Below are positions 35,802 to 44,430 of a stretch of 64,000 nucleotides of DNA, piece after piece; position 1 is the stretch's first letter; each line of letters starts with the position of its first letter. This DNA comes from Nevskia sp. (GTDB lineage: Bacteria; Pseudomonadota; Gammaproteobacteria; Nevskiales; Nevskiaceae). Below the pieces are notes generated by a model. The model saw only the letters and a program-made list of their open reading frames with translations, did not search any database and was not told where the DNA came from. Both the position numbers and the translations under genes were made by a program. The stretch is taken from positions 1-64,000 of the forward strand of contig NZ_JAKFUM010000022.1 of NCBI RefSeq assembly GCF_021732705.1, in the 5' to 3' direction.

Positions 35802-36308
35802 TCAGACGGCTTCCGTCGCCTTGTTCTTCGACAGGCTCCACATCTGCGGATTGCTCGCCCCCTTCTTGCCGTCGATGCCCTGGATCGTGTACGTCCACTT
35901 CACCGAGGCGTACTTCAGCGCGAAGGTCTCGGTCGGCAGGCCTTCGCCGAGGACCGATGGCGACACGCTCGAAATGATGGCGTTGTTCAGCACTACTTCG
36001 AGGTACTTGATCGCTTCCTTGCCGCTGGAGCGATAGAACTCGATGGTGACCTTCTTGAAGGTGTCGCCCTGACTGCAGGCCAGCCACAGCGACGGGCTGG
36101 TCGAGTCGATGTCCTTCACGAAAATCATGTCGCCGTGTTCGCAGCGCTCGGCGGTGTGGCCGCCAGCCGTGCTCGCCGTGGCCGAACGCGGCTGCGCGAT
36201 GTTGTGGCTCCACGAATCGACTTCGAGCCAATCCTTGTGCTTGTCGTCACGCGATTCGCCAGTGATCTTGGTGTCGCCGTTCTCAAACTTCACGAAAATG
36301 AACTTCAT
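35802..36308 (-). CDS. hcp: Type VI secretion tube protein Hcp (TssD)
   Basis: 168 residues. Typical Hcp beta-barrel pattern: MKFIFVKFENGDTKITGESR, WLEVDSWSHNIAQPRS, FVKDIDSTSPSLWLACSQGD, KKVTIEFYRSSGKEAIKYLE and LKYASVKWTYTIQG. Hcp hexamers stack into the tube that carries VgrG and effectors. It lies between tssC and tssE on the minus strand. Confidence 0.95.
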   Translation of the reverse strand: MKFIFVKFENGDTKITGESRDDKHKDWLEVDSWSHNIAQPRSATASTAGGHTAERCEHGDMIFVKDIDSTSPSLWLACSQGDTFKKVTIEFYRSSGKEAIKYLEVVLNNAIISSVSPSVLGEGLPTETFALKYASVKWTYTIQGIDGKKGASNPQMWSLSKNKATEAV

Positions 36309-36339
36309 TGGGGTTCCCTCCTCAATTGGTTACGAAAGA

Positions 36340-37833
36340 TCAAGCTTTTGCTGATTGCGGCAACTCGGCCACCAGCCGCAGAGACACGGACAACTCGTCA
36401 AGCTGGAAATGGGGCCGAAGGAATGCCACGGCGCGATAAACGCCCGGCCGTCCTGCCACTTCTGCCACCTGGATCGATGCTTCTCGCAACGGGTACTGCG
36501 CCTTCACTTCCTGGCTCGCCGAGTCATCCATGACGACATATTGCGCGATCCAGTTGTTCAGGAAGGTTTCGACGTTCGAGGCCGACGCGAAACTGCCGAT
36601 CTTGTCGCGCATCATCGACTTCAGATAGTGCGCAATGCGGGACACGGCAAAGATGTATTGCAGCTGTGCCGACAGCACGGCGTTGGCATTGGCGGCATCG
36701 GTGTCGTACTTGCGGGTCTTCTGGGCCGATTGCGCTCCGAAGAAGGCGGCGTAGTCCGTGCCCTTGCAGTGAACGAGCGGCATGAAGCCGAGATCGCTCA
36801 ATTCCTTCTCGCGGCGATCGGTGATCGCGATTTCGGTCGGGCACTTATGGGCCACTTCACCGGCATCGGTCTTGAACGTGTGCGTGGGCAGACCTTCGAC
36901 CAGACCACCACCTTCGACACCGCGGATCGCCGCGCACCAGCCGTGACGATCAAACGCTTCGGTGAGGCGCACGGCGAACGCGTAGGCGGCGTTGACCCAC
37001 AGATACTTCGAATGATCGGATCCGTCGACTTCCTCGACGAAGTTGAAGCCTTCGACCGGTGTGCCATCCTTCGGGTTGTACGGCAGGCGCCCGAGGAAGC
37101 GCGGGACGGCGAGGCCGACGTAGCGTGAATCTTCCGACTCGCGGAAGGTCTTCCACTTCGCGTATTCGATCGTATCGAACAGCTTAGCGAGATCGCGTGG
37201 CTTGCCGAGTTCGGTGAAGGTGTCCAGTCCGAACAGTTCCGGTGCGGCCGCGGTGATGAACGGCGCATGGGACGCCGCGGCGATATGCGACATCTGTTCG
37301 AGGAAGTAGATGTCTTCCGGCTGTCGCGAGGTGCCGAAGTCGCCGACGAGCGCACCGAACGGCGCACCGCCGAAGGTGCCGAATTCCTCTTCGTAAACCT
37401 TCTTGAACAGCGCCGACTGATCGAAGTCGATCGCCGAACGGAAGTCGCGGGTCAGTTCTTTCTTGTTGGCATTGAGTACCTTGATCTTCAGGGTCGAACT
37501 GGTCGACGTGTTCTTGCACAGGTACTCGAGGCCGCGCCAGGCACTTTCCAGCTTCTGGAATTCCGGTGCGTGCATCACCGCGCTGAGCTGATCGGAGATC
37601 AGCTGATCCAGCTCTGCGACCCGCGCATCGAGCGTTGCCGACAGGTTTTCGGACATGACGACGGTGCCGGACATGACCTGCGCCACCAGCTCGCCGATGA
37701 TGTCGCGTGCCCGCGCATGCTCGGTGGCCGATTTCGCCACGCGGCTCTGTGCCACGATGGTATCGAGCAGGCTGCTGGTGTCGTCGGCTGCGCTGCTGCC
37801 GACGCTTGAAACCGGTTGTGCCGTTGCGCTCAT
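36340..37833 (-). CDS. tssC: Type VI secretion sheath large subunit TssC
   Basis: 497 residues. Family blocks are evident: FQKLESAWRGLEYLCKNT, LIGDFGTSRQ-like LVGDFGTSRQPEDIYFLEQM, AAASHAPFITAAAPELFGLD, FRESEDSRYVGLAVPRFLGR and IAHYLKSMMRDKIGSFAS. TssC and TssB build the contractile sheath around the Hcp tube. It starts 3 bp after the tssB stop. Confidence 0.96.
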   Translation of the reverse strand: MSATAQPVSSVGSSAADDTSSLLDTIVAQSRVAKSATEHARARDIIGELVAQVMSGTVVMSENLSATLDARVAELDQLISDQLSAVMHAPEFQKLESAWRGLEYLCKNTSTSSTLKIKVLNANKKELTRDFRSAIDFDQSALFKKVYEEEFGTFGGAPFGALVGDFGTSRQPEDIYFLEQMSHIAAASHAPFITAAAPELFGLDTFTELGKPRDLAKLFDTIEYAKWKTFRESEDSRYVGLAVPRFLGRLPYNPKDGTPVEGFNFVEEVDGSDHSKYLWVNAAYAFAVRLTEAFDRHGWCAAIRGVEGGGLVEGLPTHTFKTDAGEVAHKCPTEIAITDRREKELSDLGFMPLVHCKGTDYAAFFGAQSAQKTRKYDTDAANANAVLSAQLQYIFAVSRIAHYLKSMMRDKIGSFASASNVETFLNNWIAQYVVMDDSASQEVKAQYPLREASIQVAEVAGRPGVYRAVAFLRPHFQLDELSVSLRLVAELPQSAKA

Positions 37834-37836
37834 GAG

Positions 37837-38349
37837 CTACTCCTTGGACGCCGTTTCCTTGCCGAGCTCGGCAAGCTTTTCCGTGCTGCCGAGAACGTCC
37901 TGCAGCAGATCTTCCAGCTTGTCGTTGCCGGCCAGCTTGTTGCGCAGATCGGCGAGCTTCGAGCGCGCTTCAAGCAGCTTGCGCAGCGGTTCGACCTGCT
38001 GCACGACGGCTTCCGGCCGGAAATCTTCCATCTGCTTGAAGTTCAGTTCGACGGCGAACTCGCCGCCGTCACGCCCGAGCTTGTTCGGAACGCGGTAGAC
38101 GGCACGCGGTGCAATGCCGCCGAGCACGTCATCGAAGTTGTCGCCGTCGATGCTGACGAAGCTGCGGTCCTTGATCCGTGGCAGCGGTTGCTCGGGATTG
38201 CCGGACAGATCGCTGATGACGCCGACGACGAATGGAATCTCCTTCTGTTCGATGGCGTCGCCCTTCTCGACGTCATAGGTCAGCTTCACGCGGGGCGCGC
38301 GGACCCGGCTGAGTCGCTGCTGCACGCTTTCCTTCTTGGCCACGGTCAC
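37837..38349 (-). CDS. tssB: Type VI secretion sheath small subunit TssB
   Basis: 170 residues. APRVKLTYDVEKGDAIEQKE, LPFVVGV-like IPFVVGVISDLSGNPEQPLP, and RSFVSIDGDNFDDVL with FEAL-type helices at the end match TssB. It partners TssC in the sheath. It heads the B-C-Hcp-E-F-G-H run, 30 bp after the lipoprotein gene, so the minus-strand operon probably starts at that lipoprotein gene. Confidence 0.95.
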   Translation of the reverse strand: MTVAKKESVQQRLSRVRAPRVKLTYDVEKGDAIEQKEIPFVVGVISDLSGNPEQPLPRIKDRSFVSIDGDNFDDVLGGIAPRAVYRVPNKLGRDGGEFAVELNFKQMEDFRPEAVVQQVEPLRKLLEARSKLADLRNKLAGNDKLEDLLQDVLGSTEKLAELGKETASKE

Positions 38350-38379
38350 TCTCCCTGTGTGTCAGTTGCTGCCGGTTAT

Positions 38380-39024
38380 TCAGTTGCTGCGCAAGGCCCC
38401 GAATGGATCGGCGTTGTCAGCCGGTATGGGCGTCGGGGGAACGGGAACATTCGAGGCCGTGGCAGCCGGTGCAGCCGAGCCGGCAACGGGCGCTGGCCGC
38501 TTGGCGACCGGACGCTTGGCCGGTTTCTTCGGCGGTTCCGGTGGTGGCGGTGGCAGCAGCAGATCGGTCGACAGGCTTTCGCGCAGCACCAGGGCCAGAC
38601 GCTGGGCTTCAGCCTGGGCGCTGGCGTTGAGATTCTGTTCGCCGCGCAGTTCGGTCAGCGAACGGATGGCGATTCGCAGCGATGCGACAACGGCGATGCT
38701 GCGTGCTTCCTGGCTGGCGGGATCGCGCTTCACGGCTTCTTCGGCCGACACGATCGCGGCGGGATAGTCGGATTGCTCGAATTGGAGTTGTGCGCGGCGC
38801 AGCCATGGACGAGCACTGACGGGGTTGTCCTTCGCCGCCTGATCCAGCACGCCGATGGCCTGCGAGGTCTGGCCGCTGCCGATCAATGCGTTGGCCTGTT
38901 CGACGGCTGCATCGGCATCCAGACGCGGAATTTCCGGCACGACGGGCGGCGTGGCGCACGCACTCAGGCCGGCGGCAATGGCCAGCACGACGATGGACGG
39001 CAGGGTCGTGAAACACCGTGGCAT
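38380..39024 (-). CDS. TPR-containing lipoprotein at the head of the T6SS operon
   Basis: 214 residues from the ATG at 39024, chosen because MPRCFTTLPSIVVLAIAAGL precedes a lipobox Ser-Ala-Cys (Cys 23). TPR-like helices include ALIGSGQTSQAIGVLDQAAK and QLQFEQSDYPAAIVSAEEAV. A Pro/Lys-rich tail (PPPPPEPPKKPAKRPVAKRP) follows. The expected location is the periplasmic face of the outer membrane. Such lipoproteins accompany some type VI clusters, but the role is unknown; it could help anchor the membrane complex. It is not a TssA homologue. Confidence 0.75.
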   Translation of the reverse strand: MPRCFTTLPSIVVLAIAAGLSACATPPVVPEIPRLDADAAVEQANALIGSGQTSQAIGVLDQAAKDNPVSARPWLRRAQLQFEQSDYPAAIVSAEEAVKRDPASQEARSIAVVASLRIAIRSLTELRGEQNLNASAQAEAQRLALVLRESLSTDLLLPPPPPEPPKKPAKRPVAKRPAPVAGSAAPAATASNVPVPPTPIPADNADPFGALRSN

Positions 39025-39182
39025 GACATCAAATCCTTTTGAAGTCGACTGGCGCAAGTGGACTCGCAATCCGCGACCCTTGCACCGAACACAATCCTTG
39101 TTATTGGTTACTCTATGTGCAGTCCCTGTAGCGCGCAACCAGCGTTTCAGGCTCCGCGAATCATCAAGGACGATGCAGCGTG
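39025..39182. promoter_or_regulatory. Divergent promoter region of the two T6SS operons
   Basis: The 158-bp region separates the minus-strand operon (lipoprotein-tssB-C-hcp-E-F-G-H-vgrG) from tssJ-K-L. It is AT-richer than the genes. A GGA at 39168-39170 serves as the tssJ ribosome site. No -24/-12 (sigma-54) element or clean -35/-10 pair was identified with confidence. Confidence 0.5.
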
Positions 39183-39821
39183 ATGCGCCACACAGTTCTG
39201 GCAAGGATTGCCGGCTCAACGGTTCCGAATCGATGGTTCACCGGTTTCGTGAGCACTGCCACGGCTCTGATGCTGGTGGCGTGCTCCTCCGCTTCGCGCC
39301 TGGTCGACGCACCGCTCGAGGCGATCGGCCTCGCCAAGCCTGTTCCGCAGACAGCCGCCGCACCACCGGTTCACCGGGTCAGACTCAGGATCGAGGCGGC
39401 GGCCAATCTCAACGCCGATGATCAGGGCCGCGGGCTGGCGCTGGTTGCACGTCTCTATCAGCTCAAGAACGCGACTCGCTTTGCCCAGCTGCCCTATGAA
39501 TCCTTCGCGAATGCGGAGGCGGATCAAGCCGGATGGCAGGACGATGTCGTCAGCAGCCGCGAACTGATCCTGACACCCGGGCAACGCTTCGAGTCACTTG
39601 AAGTGCTCGATGCCGACACGCGACATCTCGGCATCGTCACGTTGTTCCGCCAACCTGCACCGTATCGCTGGCGGTTCGTGCTCGATGCCGCGGCGGCCGA
39701 GCAGAGTGGCGTGCTGATCGGCGCACATGCCTGCGCGATGACGATCACCGCGGGTCTCGTCGGCACCGATGGTGCCGGCCGAACGCTGGATCGCCTGCCG
39801 CCGGCATGCCCGAAGCACTGA
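39183..39821 (+). CDS. tssJ: Type VI secretion lipoprotein TssJ
   Basis: 212 residues from ATG 39183 (a GTG directly before it is an alternative). The lipobox LMLVAC places the lipidated Cys at 34. The mature domain has the TssJ transthyretin-like pattern: VHRVRLRIEAAANLNADDQG, LALVARLYQLKNATRFAQLP, then SRELILTPGQRFE and GIVTLFRQPAPYRWRF. TssJ sits in the outer membrane and binds the TssM periplasmic domain, but no tssM is found in the window. Confidence 0.92.
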   Translation: MRHTVLARIAGSTVPNRWFTGFVSTATALMLVACSSASRLVDAPLEAIGLAKPVPQTAAAPPVHRVRLRIEAAANLNADDQGRGLALVARLYQLKNATRFAQLPYESFANAEADQAGWQDDVVSSRELILTPGQRFESLEVLDADTRHLGIVTLFRQPAPYRWRFVLDAAAAEQSGVLIGAHACAMTITAGLVGTDGAGRTLDRLPPACPKH

Positions 39822-39851
39822 CATGGACGTCTGCCCAATCGTGAAACCGAC

Positions 39852-41201
39852 ATGAAGTCACCCGCGAAGATTTTCTGGGGCGAAGGCCTGTTCCTGAAGC
39901 CGCAGCATTTTCAGCGACAGGACCTGTATCACGAGGCGCGGCTGACGCAGATCGCGCGCACCCTGCATCCGTTTGCCTGGGGCCTGCGGGCGATGGCGGT
40001 CGATCAGGAAGCGCTCGCCAGCGGCACCCTGCGCCTGCAGGAGCTGAGTCTGGTGTTCCCGGACGGCGAGCCTTACACCGCACCGGACCAGGACGAACTG
40101 CCGGACGCGGTCAATCTCGCGAACCTGCCGGCCGGCAGCGACATGCTGACCTTCCACGTGGCCCTGCCGCCGGTGCGCGAAGGCGGCGGCAATGTCGCGT
40201 CGCGCGAGGCGAGCCCGGGCGTGCCGTCACGTTACGTGCAGCGCAATCACCGCATGTCCGATCTGTTCACTGCGGCGGTGGAAACCGAGGTCGCGACGCT
40301 GCGGCGGCAGGCGCGGCTGATGTCCTCGCAGGATGCGCTCAGCGACCTGATCTCGATGCCGGTGCTGCGCCTGCGCAAGACCGGCTCCGGTGACTGGCGG
40401 CTCGACAACGCCTTCATGCCGCCGACGGTCTCGATCGATGCCAATCCCAGCCTCCATCTGATGCTGCGGCGCTTGCTCGACATGCTGCAGGCCAAGGTCT
40501 CGGCGCTGTATGGCCATCATCGCGAGCCATCGAAGAACATCATCGAGTTCCGCTCGGGCGACATCGCGTCGTTCTGGTTCCTGCACACCGCCAGCGGTGC
40601 CTATGCCCAGCTGCTGCATCTGTATCACCAGTCCAGGCTGCATCCGGAACGATTGTTCGAGGCGCTGCTGACGCTCGCCGGTCAGTTGATGACGTTCTCG
40701 AATGCCTACCAGCTGGCCGATCTGCCGATCTATGCGCATGCCGATCCGGGCGCCGGTTTCCTGAAGCTGGACCGCATCATTCGCGATCTGCTGGAAACTG
40801 TGATCTCGACGCGCTACGTCGCGATTGCGCTTAGCGAAACCAAGCCATCGTTCCACAGCGGCCGGCTCGATTCGGACAAGCTGGCGCAGAACGCGACGTT
40901 CTATCTCGCGGTGTCGGCCGATCTGCCGCCGGCGGAGATCGTCGAAACCGTGCCGATGCGGATCAAGATCGGCGCGCCGGACGATGTCGAGAAGATCGTT
41001 GTCTCCGCCTTGCCGGGCATTCGCCTGACCGCGGCTCCGCAGGTCCCGGCGGCCATTCCGGTGCGCCCCGGTGCGTACTACTTCGCAGTCGACGCGCGCG
41101 GGCCGCTGTACGAACGCATGCTGAAGTCGCAGGCTGTGGTGGTGTACGTGCCGTCGAGCTTCCGCGAACTGAAGCTGGAACTGCTGGCGATCCTGCAGTG
41201 A
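39852..41201 (+). CDS. tssK: Type VI secretion baseplate-membrane adaptor TssK
   Basis: 449 residues. The start MKSPAKIFWGEGLFLKPQHF and QRQDLYHEARL is the TssK hallmark, with PFAWGLRAM soon after. HPERLFEALLTLAGQLMTFS and the C-terminal YYFAVDARGPLYERMLKSQA complete the match. TssK trimers link the baseplate wedges to TssL and TssM. It starts 30 bp after tssJ. Confidence 0.95.
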   Translation: MKSPAKIFWGEGLFLKPQHFQRQDLYHEARLTQIARTLHPFAWGLRAMAVDQEALASGTLRLQELSLVFPDGEPYTAPDQDELPDAVNLANLPAGSDMLTFHVALPPVREGGGNVASREASPGVPSRYVQRNHRMSDLFTAAVETEVATLRRQARLMSSQDALSDLISMPVLRLRKTGSGDWRLDNAFMPPTVSIDANPSLHLMLRRLLDMLQAKVSALYGHHREPSKNIIEFRSGDIASFWFLHTASGAYAQLLHLYHQSRLHPERLFEALLTLAGQLMTFSNAYQLADLPIYAHADPGAGFLKLDRIIRDLLETVISTRYVAIALSETKPSFHSGRLDSDKLAQNATFYLAVSADLPPAEIVETVPMRIKIGAPDDVEKIVVSALPGIRLTAAPQVPAAIPVRPGAYYFAVDARGPLYERMLKSQAVVVYVPSSFRELKLELLAILQ

Positions 41202-41240
41202 CCGCGCGTCATCCGGTTTTCATCGTCAAGGAGTGACGAC

Positions 41241-42035
41241 ATGGCTGCACCGAGCCTGCTGACCCCGTCGCAATCGCCGCTGAGCAGCGACATGACCGTG
41301 CGCCGCGTCGTGCAGCCGTCCGGCGCGCGCACGGCGAACTCGCTGGCCGATCTGATGTACGACGGCTTCTTCATGCTGACCCTGCTGCGCGCGCAGCACG
41401 CGCCGGGCGATCCGTCGACGTTCGCCGCACGGATCCGTACATTTCTCGATGATTTCGAGCGCGATGCCCGGCGCATCAATGCGTCGACCGAAGACATCTT
41501 CGACGCCAAGTACGCGTTCTGCGCCACGGTTGACGAAACCATCCTGCGCTCGAACCTGGCGATCCGCGCGCTGTGGGAGCGCCGGCCGCTGCAGCTCGTC
41601 TATTTCGGCGAGCAGCTGGCCGGCGAGCATTTCTTCGACAAGCTCGAAGCGCTGCGGGCCCGCGGCGCGCTGCGGGTGCAGGCACTCGAAGTGTTCTACC
41701 TGTGCCTGCTGCTCGGCTTCGAAGGCAAGTACGCGCTCGAAGGCTCGGAGAAGCTGGCCTACCTGAGCGCGCGCGTCGGCGACGAACTGAGCCACCACAA
41801 GGGCAAGCGCAGCGGCTTTGCGCCGAACTGGAAGGCACCGGATGCCATTCGCCATCGGCTGCGCGGCGAAGTGCCGCTGTGGGCCTTCGGCGCGGTGTTC
41901 GCCGTGTTCGGCATGGTCGCGTTCCTGCTGCTGCGCTGGCAGCTGTCGCGCCACACCGAGCAGACGCTGGCGGCGTATCAGCAGATCGTCGCGCAACCGC
42001 CGCTCAGCGCCAACATCACGATCACGCTGCCCTGA
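41241..42035 (+). CDS. tssL: Type VI secretion membrane protein TssL (DotU family)
   Basis: 264 residues. SLADLMYDGFFMLTLLRAQH, DAKYAFCATVDETILRS, YFGEQLAGEHFFDKLEAL and VFYLCLLLGFEGKYALEG are DotU-family blocks. One C-terminal transmembrane helix (about 214-235, WAFGAVFAVFGMVAFLLLRW) leaves a short periplasmic tail, and there is no OmpA-like peptidoglycan-binding domain. TssL normally works with TssM encoded next to it. Here the next gene is an unrelated convergent oxidoreductase. Confidence 0.94.
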   Translation: MAAPSLLTPSQSPLSSDMTVRRVVQPSGARTANSLADLMYDGFFMLTLLRAQHAPGDPSTFAARIRTFLDDFERDARRINASTEDIFDAKYAFCATVDETILRSNLAIRALWERRPLQLVYFGEQLAGEHFFDKLEALRARGALRVQALEVFYLCLLLGFEGKYALEGSEKLAYLSARVGDELSHHKGKRSGFAPNWKAPDAIRHRLRGEVPLWAFGAVFAVFGMVAFLLLRWQLSRHTEQTLAAYQQIVAQPPLSANITITLP

Positions 42036-42075
42036 GCGCTGCTCTGGGCGCCGCCGTCGTATGGCGTGCGCTCAG
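42032..42075. repeat. Inverted repeat joining the convergent tssL and oxidoreductase stops
   Basis: CTGAGCGC (42032-42039) and GCGCTCAG (42068-42075) form a perfect 8-bp inverted repeat with a GC-rich 28-nt loop. The stop codon of each convergent gene lies inside one arm. There is no T tract, so any termination function is doubtful. Confidence 0.35.
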
Positions 42076-43409
42076 CCAGCCGCCTTGCGGGCCCGGTGCA
42101 TGCGCCACGCGGTCCGGTACTCGTCGAGCAGATAGCGCCAGAACGCGCCGAACACGCCGAGATTGAAGTCCGGCTTCTGGCCATCGGCCAGCCGCATCAA
42201 CTGCAGGTAATACCAGCCCTGCTGGCCGAAGACGTTGATCAGCCGGAACAGGTGGACTTTGGTGGTCGGCGCGAAGATGCCGGGGCCGAGCTGCATGCGC
42301 TTCTCGTAGCGCGGGAATTCGCTGATGCTGCGGTTCAGCAGCCGTTTCGGCAGATCCGGTTCGCCGCACAGTGGCCGGCCGAGGCCGATGACATCGCAGT
42401 CGCCGCTGGTCAGGGCCTCTTCCATGCCGGCGCGGGTACGGAAGCCGCCGGTGACCAGCATCGGCATCTTCGCGACCTTGCGGATCGCGGTCGCGTATTC
42501 GAGGAAGTAGGCCTCGCGCCGGCGCGTACTTTCGAGCTGCTGGGCCGGCGCTTCCTGATCCGGCGCGCGATAGCCGGCCACGTCCTTGGCCTTGCCTTCG
42601 TAGCCGAGCAGGCGCGGCTGCTCGTAACTGCCGCCGGAGACTTCGAGCAGGTCGATGCTGCTGGCGTTGAGCCACTCGACGACCTGCAGGCATTCCTCGA
42701 TGGTGAAGCCGCCCTTCTGGAAATCGGCCGAGTTCAGCTTGACGCTGATCGCGAAGTCGGCACCGACGGCCGCGCGCGTGGCCTTGATCGTTTCCAGCAG
42801 CATCCGCGCGCGATTCTCGAGACTGCCACCCCAGGCATCGGTACGCAGGTTGGTGACGCCGGACAGGAACGACGACAGCAGATAGCCGTGCGCGCCGTGG
42901 ATCTGCACGCCGGTGAAACCGGCTTCGCGGGCGGTGGCGGCGACCCGGGCGTAGCGCTGGATGAAGTCGAGAATCTCGTCCTCGCGCAGCGCGCGCGGCG
43001 TGGCGTAGTTCGCCAGCAGCTTGAGCTGCACGGCGCTCGGCGCGAGCGGTTCGCGCGTCACGTACATCGGCGACTGGCGGCCGGCATGGCTGATCTGCAT
43101 CCACAGCTGGTTGCCGGCCGCAGTGCCGGCACGTGCCCAGGCTTTGAGCCGCTGCATGGTTTCCGGATCGGCTTGCGCCGGGTCCAGCGCGACATTGCCC
43201 GGGCGTTCGAGCACGCGGCGGTCGATCTGGACGTTGCCGGTGATCAGCAGACCGCAGCCGCCTTCGGACCACTGCCGATACAGCGTCTCGTGGCGCGATG
43301 TCGGCCGCAGAAGCGCATCGGCCACGCCCTCGGTCATCGCGCTCTTGCACAGACGGTTCGGCAGCACGGTGCCGCAGGGCAGGGTCAGCGGTTGGGCCAG
43401 CAGGTCCAT
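42072..43409 (-). CDS. NADH:flavin oxidoreductase, old yellow enzyme family
   Basis: 445 residues from ATG 43409 (MDLLAQPLTLPCGTVLPNRL), preferred to an upstream ATG at 43439. FMN-binding TIM-barrel features of the family: NRLCKSAMTEG, QISHAGRQSPMYV, GFTGVQIHGAHGYLLSSFLS, TDAWGGSLENRARMLLE, and TGGFRTRAGMEEALTSGDCD with VIGLGRPL. His-Gly-Ala-His is the usual substrate-site pair. No C-terminal FAD/NAD domain is present, so it is of the short class. The C-terminal 60 residues are an unclassified extension. Substrate unknown. Confidence 0.88.
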   Translation of the reverse strand: MDLLAQPLTLPCGTVLPNRLCKSAMTEGVADALLRPTSRHETLYRQWSEGGCGLLITGNVQIDRRVLERPGNVALDPAQADPETMQRLKAWARAGTAAGNQLWMQISHAGRQSPMYVTREPLAPSAVQLKLLANYATPRALREDEILDFIQRYARVAATAREAGFTGVQIHGAHGYLLSSFLSGVTNLRTDAWGGSLENRARMLLETIKATRAAVGADFAISVKLNSADFQKGGFTIEECLQVVEWLNASSIDLLEVSGGSYEQPRLLGYEGKAKDVAGYRAPDQEAPAQQLESTRRREAYFLEYATAIRKVAKMPMLVTGGFRTRAGMEEALTSGDCDVIGLGRPLCGEPDLPKRLLNRSISEFPRYEKRMQLGPGIFAPTTKVHLFRLINVFGQQGWYYLQLMRLADGQKPDFNLGVFGAFWRYLLDEYRTAWRMHRARKAAG

Positions 43410-43525
43410 GGTCGGGCACGGTTTCAGGGGTGAAAGCAAACGCTAACCCGCTGAATCGCTGAATGAAAGTGCCTGCCTTGTCAGTTTCCGCCGGTTCGCC
43501 GCGGGCGCGCGGCTCCGCTGCACGC

Positions 43526-44344
43526 TCAGTGCTGGCAGCCCGGGCACCAGCAGCTGGCGCGGTTGCCGAGGCGGATGCCCTTGATCGTCGCGCCGCAGAC
43601 CCGGCACGGCTGGCCTTCGCGGCCGTAGACGTAGAGATCCTGCTGGAAATAGCCGGACGCGCCGTCGGCGCCGGCAAAGTCGCGCAAGGTGGTGCCGCCC
43701 TGCGTGATCGCCTCGGTCAGCACCTCGCGGATGCGCATGGCCAGTCGCCCGTATTCGGCCCGCGTGACCTTGCCGGCCTTGCGCGTCGGCTTGAGGCCGG
43801 CACGGAACAGCGATTCGGCCGCGTAGATATTGCCGGCGCCGACGACGACATGCCCGTCCATCACGAAGTTCTTCAGCGGTGCGCTGCGGCCGCGCGACTT
43901 CTCGAACAGGTAGTCGCCGCTGAATGCGGGCGAGAACGGCTCGGGGCCGAGGGCGTCAATCAGCACATGGCCCGGTTCGCTGACCGGCCACGGCAGCACG
44001 GCGCCGAAGCGGCGCGGGTCGTGATAGCGCAGCAGGCGGCCATCGTCGAGGAACAGGTCGACATGGTCGTGCTTTTTCGCGTCCGGCTCGCCATCGAGCA
44101 CCAGCACGCGGCCGGTCATGCCGAGGTGGATGATCAGGCGGTCGCCGCCGATCATCTGGAAAATCAGGTACTTGCCGCGACGGCTGACGGCTTCGATGCG
44201 CTGGCCGGTGGCGAAGGCTTCGAACGTCGGCGGCACCGGCCAGCGCAGGCGCGGATCGCGGACGACGACCCGCCGGATCTGGCGCCCGAGCACATGCGGC
44301 TCGACGCCACGGCGGACGGTTTCAACTTCAGGGAGTTCAGGCAT
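43526..44344 (-). CDS. mutM: Formamidopyrimidine-DNA glycosylase
   Basis: 272 residues. MPELPEVETVRRGVEP gives the catalytic Pro2 and Glu3. SRRGKYLIFQM has the conserved Lys. A C-terminal zinc finger is formed by CRVCGATIKGIRLGNRASCW and CPGC, and TTLRDFAGADGASGYFQQDL is the helix-two-turn-helix region. MutM removes 8-oxoguanine and formamidopyrimidines from DNA. It is the last gene of a minus-strand run, 86 bp after the DUF4340 gene. Confidence 0.96.
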   Translation of the reverse strand: MPELPEVETVRRGVEPHVLGRQIRRVVVRDPRLRWPVPPTFEAFATGQRIEAVSRRGKYLIFQMIGGDRLIIHLGMTGRVLVLDGEPDAKKHDHVDLFLDDGRLLRYHDPRRFGAVLPWPVSEPGHVLIDALGPEPFSPAFSGDYLFEKSRGRSAPLKNFVMDGHVVVGAGNIYAAESLFRAGLKPTRKAGKVTRAEYGRLAMRIREVLTEAITQGGTTLRDFAGADGASGYFQQDLYVYGREGQPCRVCGATIKGIRLGNRASCWCPGCQH

Positions 44345-44430
44345 CGCAACAGCCTGCCATCAAACGCAGGCCGCGTGGCGTTGCGCGATGCGCCGCTCGC
44401 GTCCCGCGAGGCGATCGATCGCGGGATGCC

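Noticed and set aside
38380-39024. The operon-leading lipoprotein as TssA
   Set aside because: TssA is cytoplasmic, longer and has an ImpA domain; this protein is a TPR lipoprotein.
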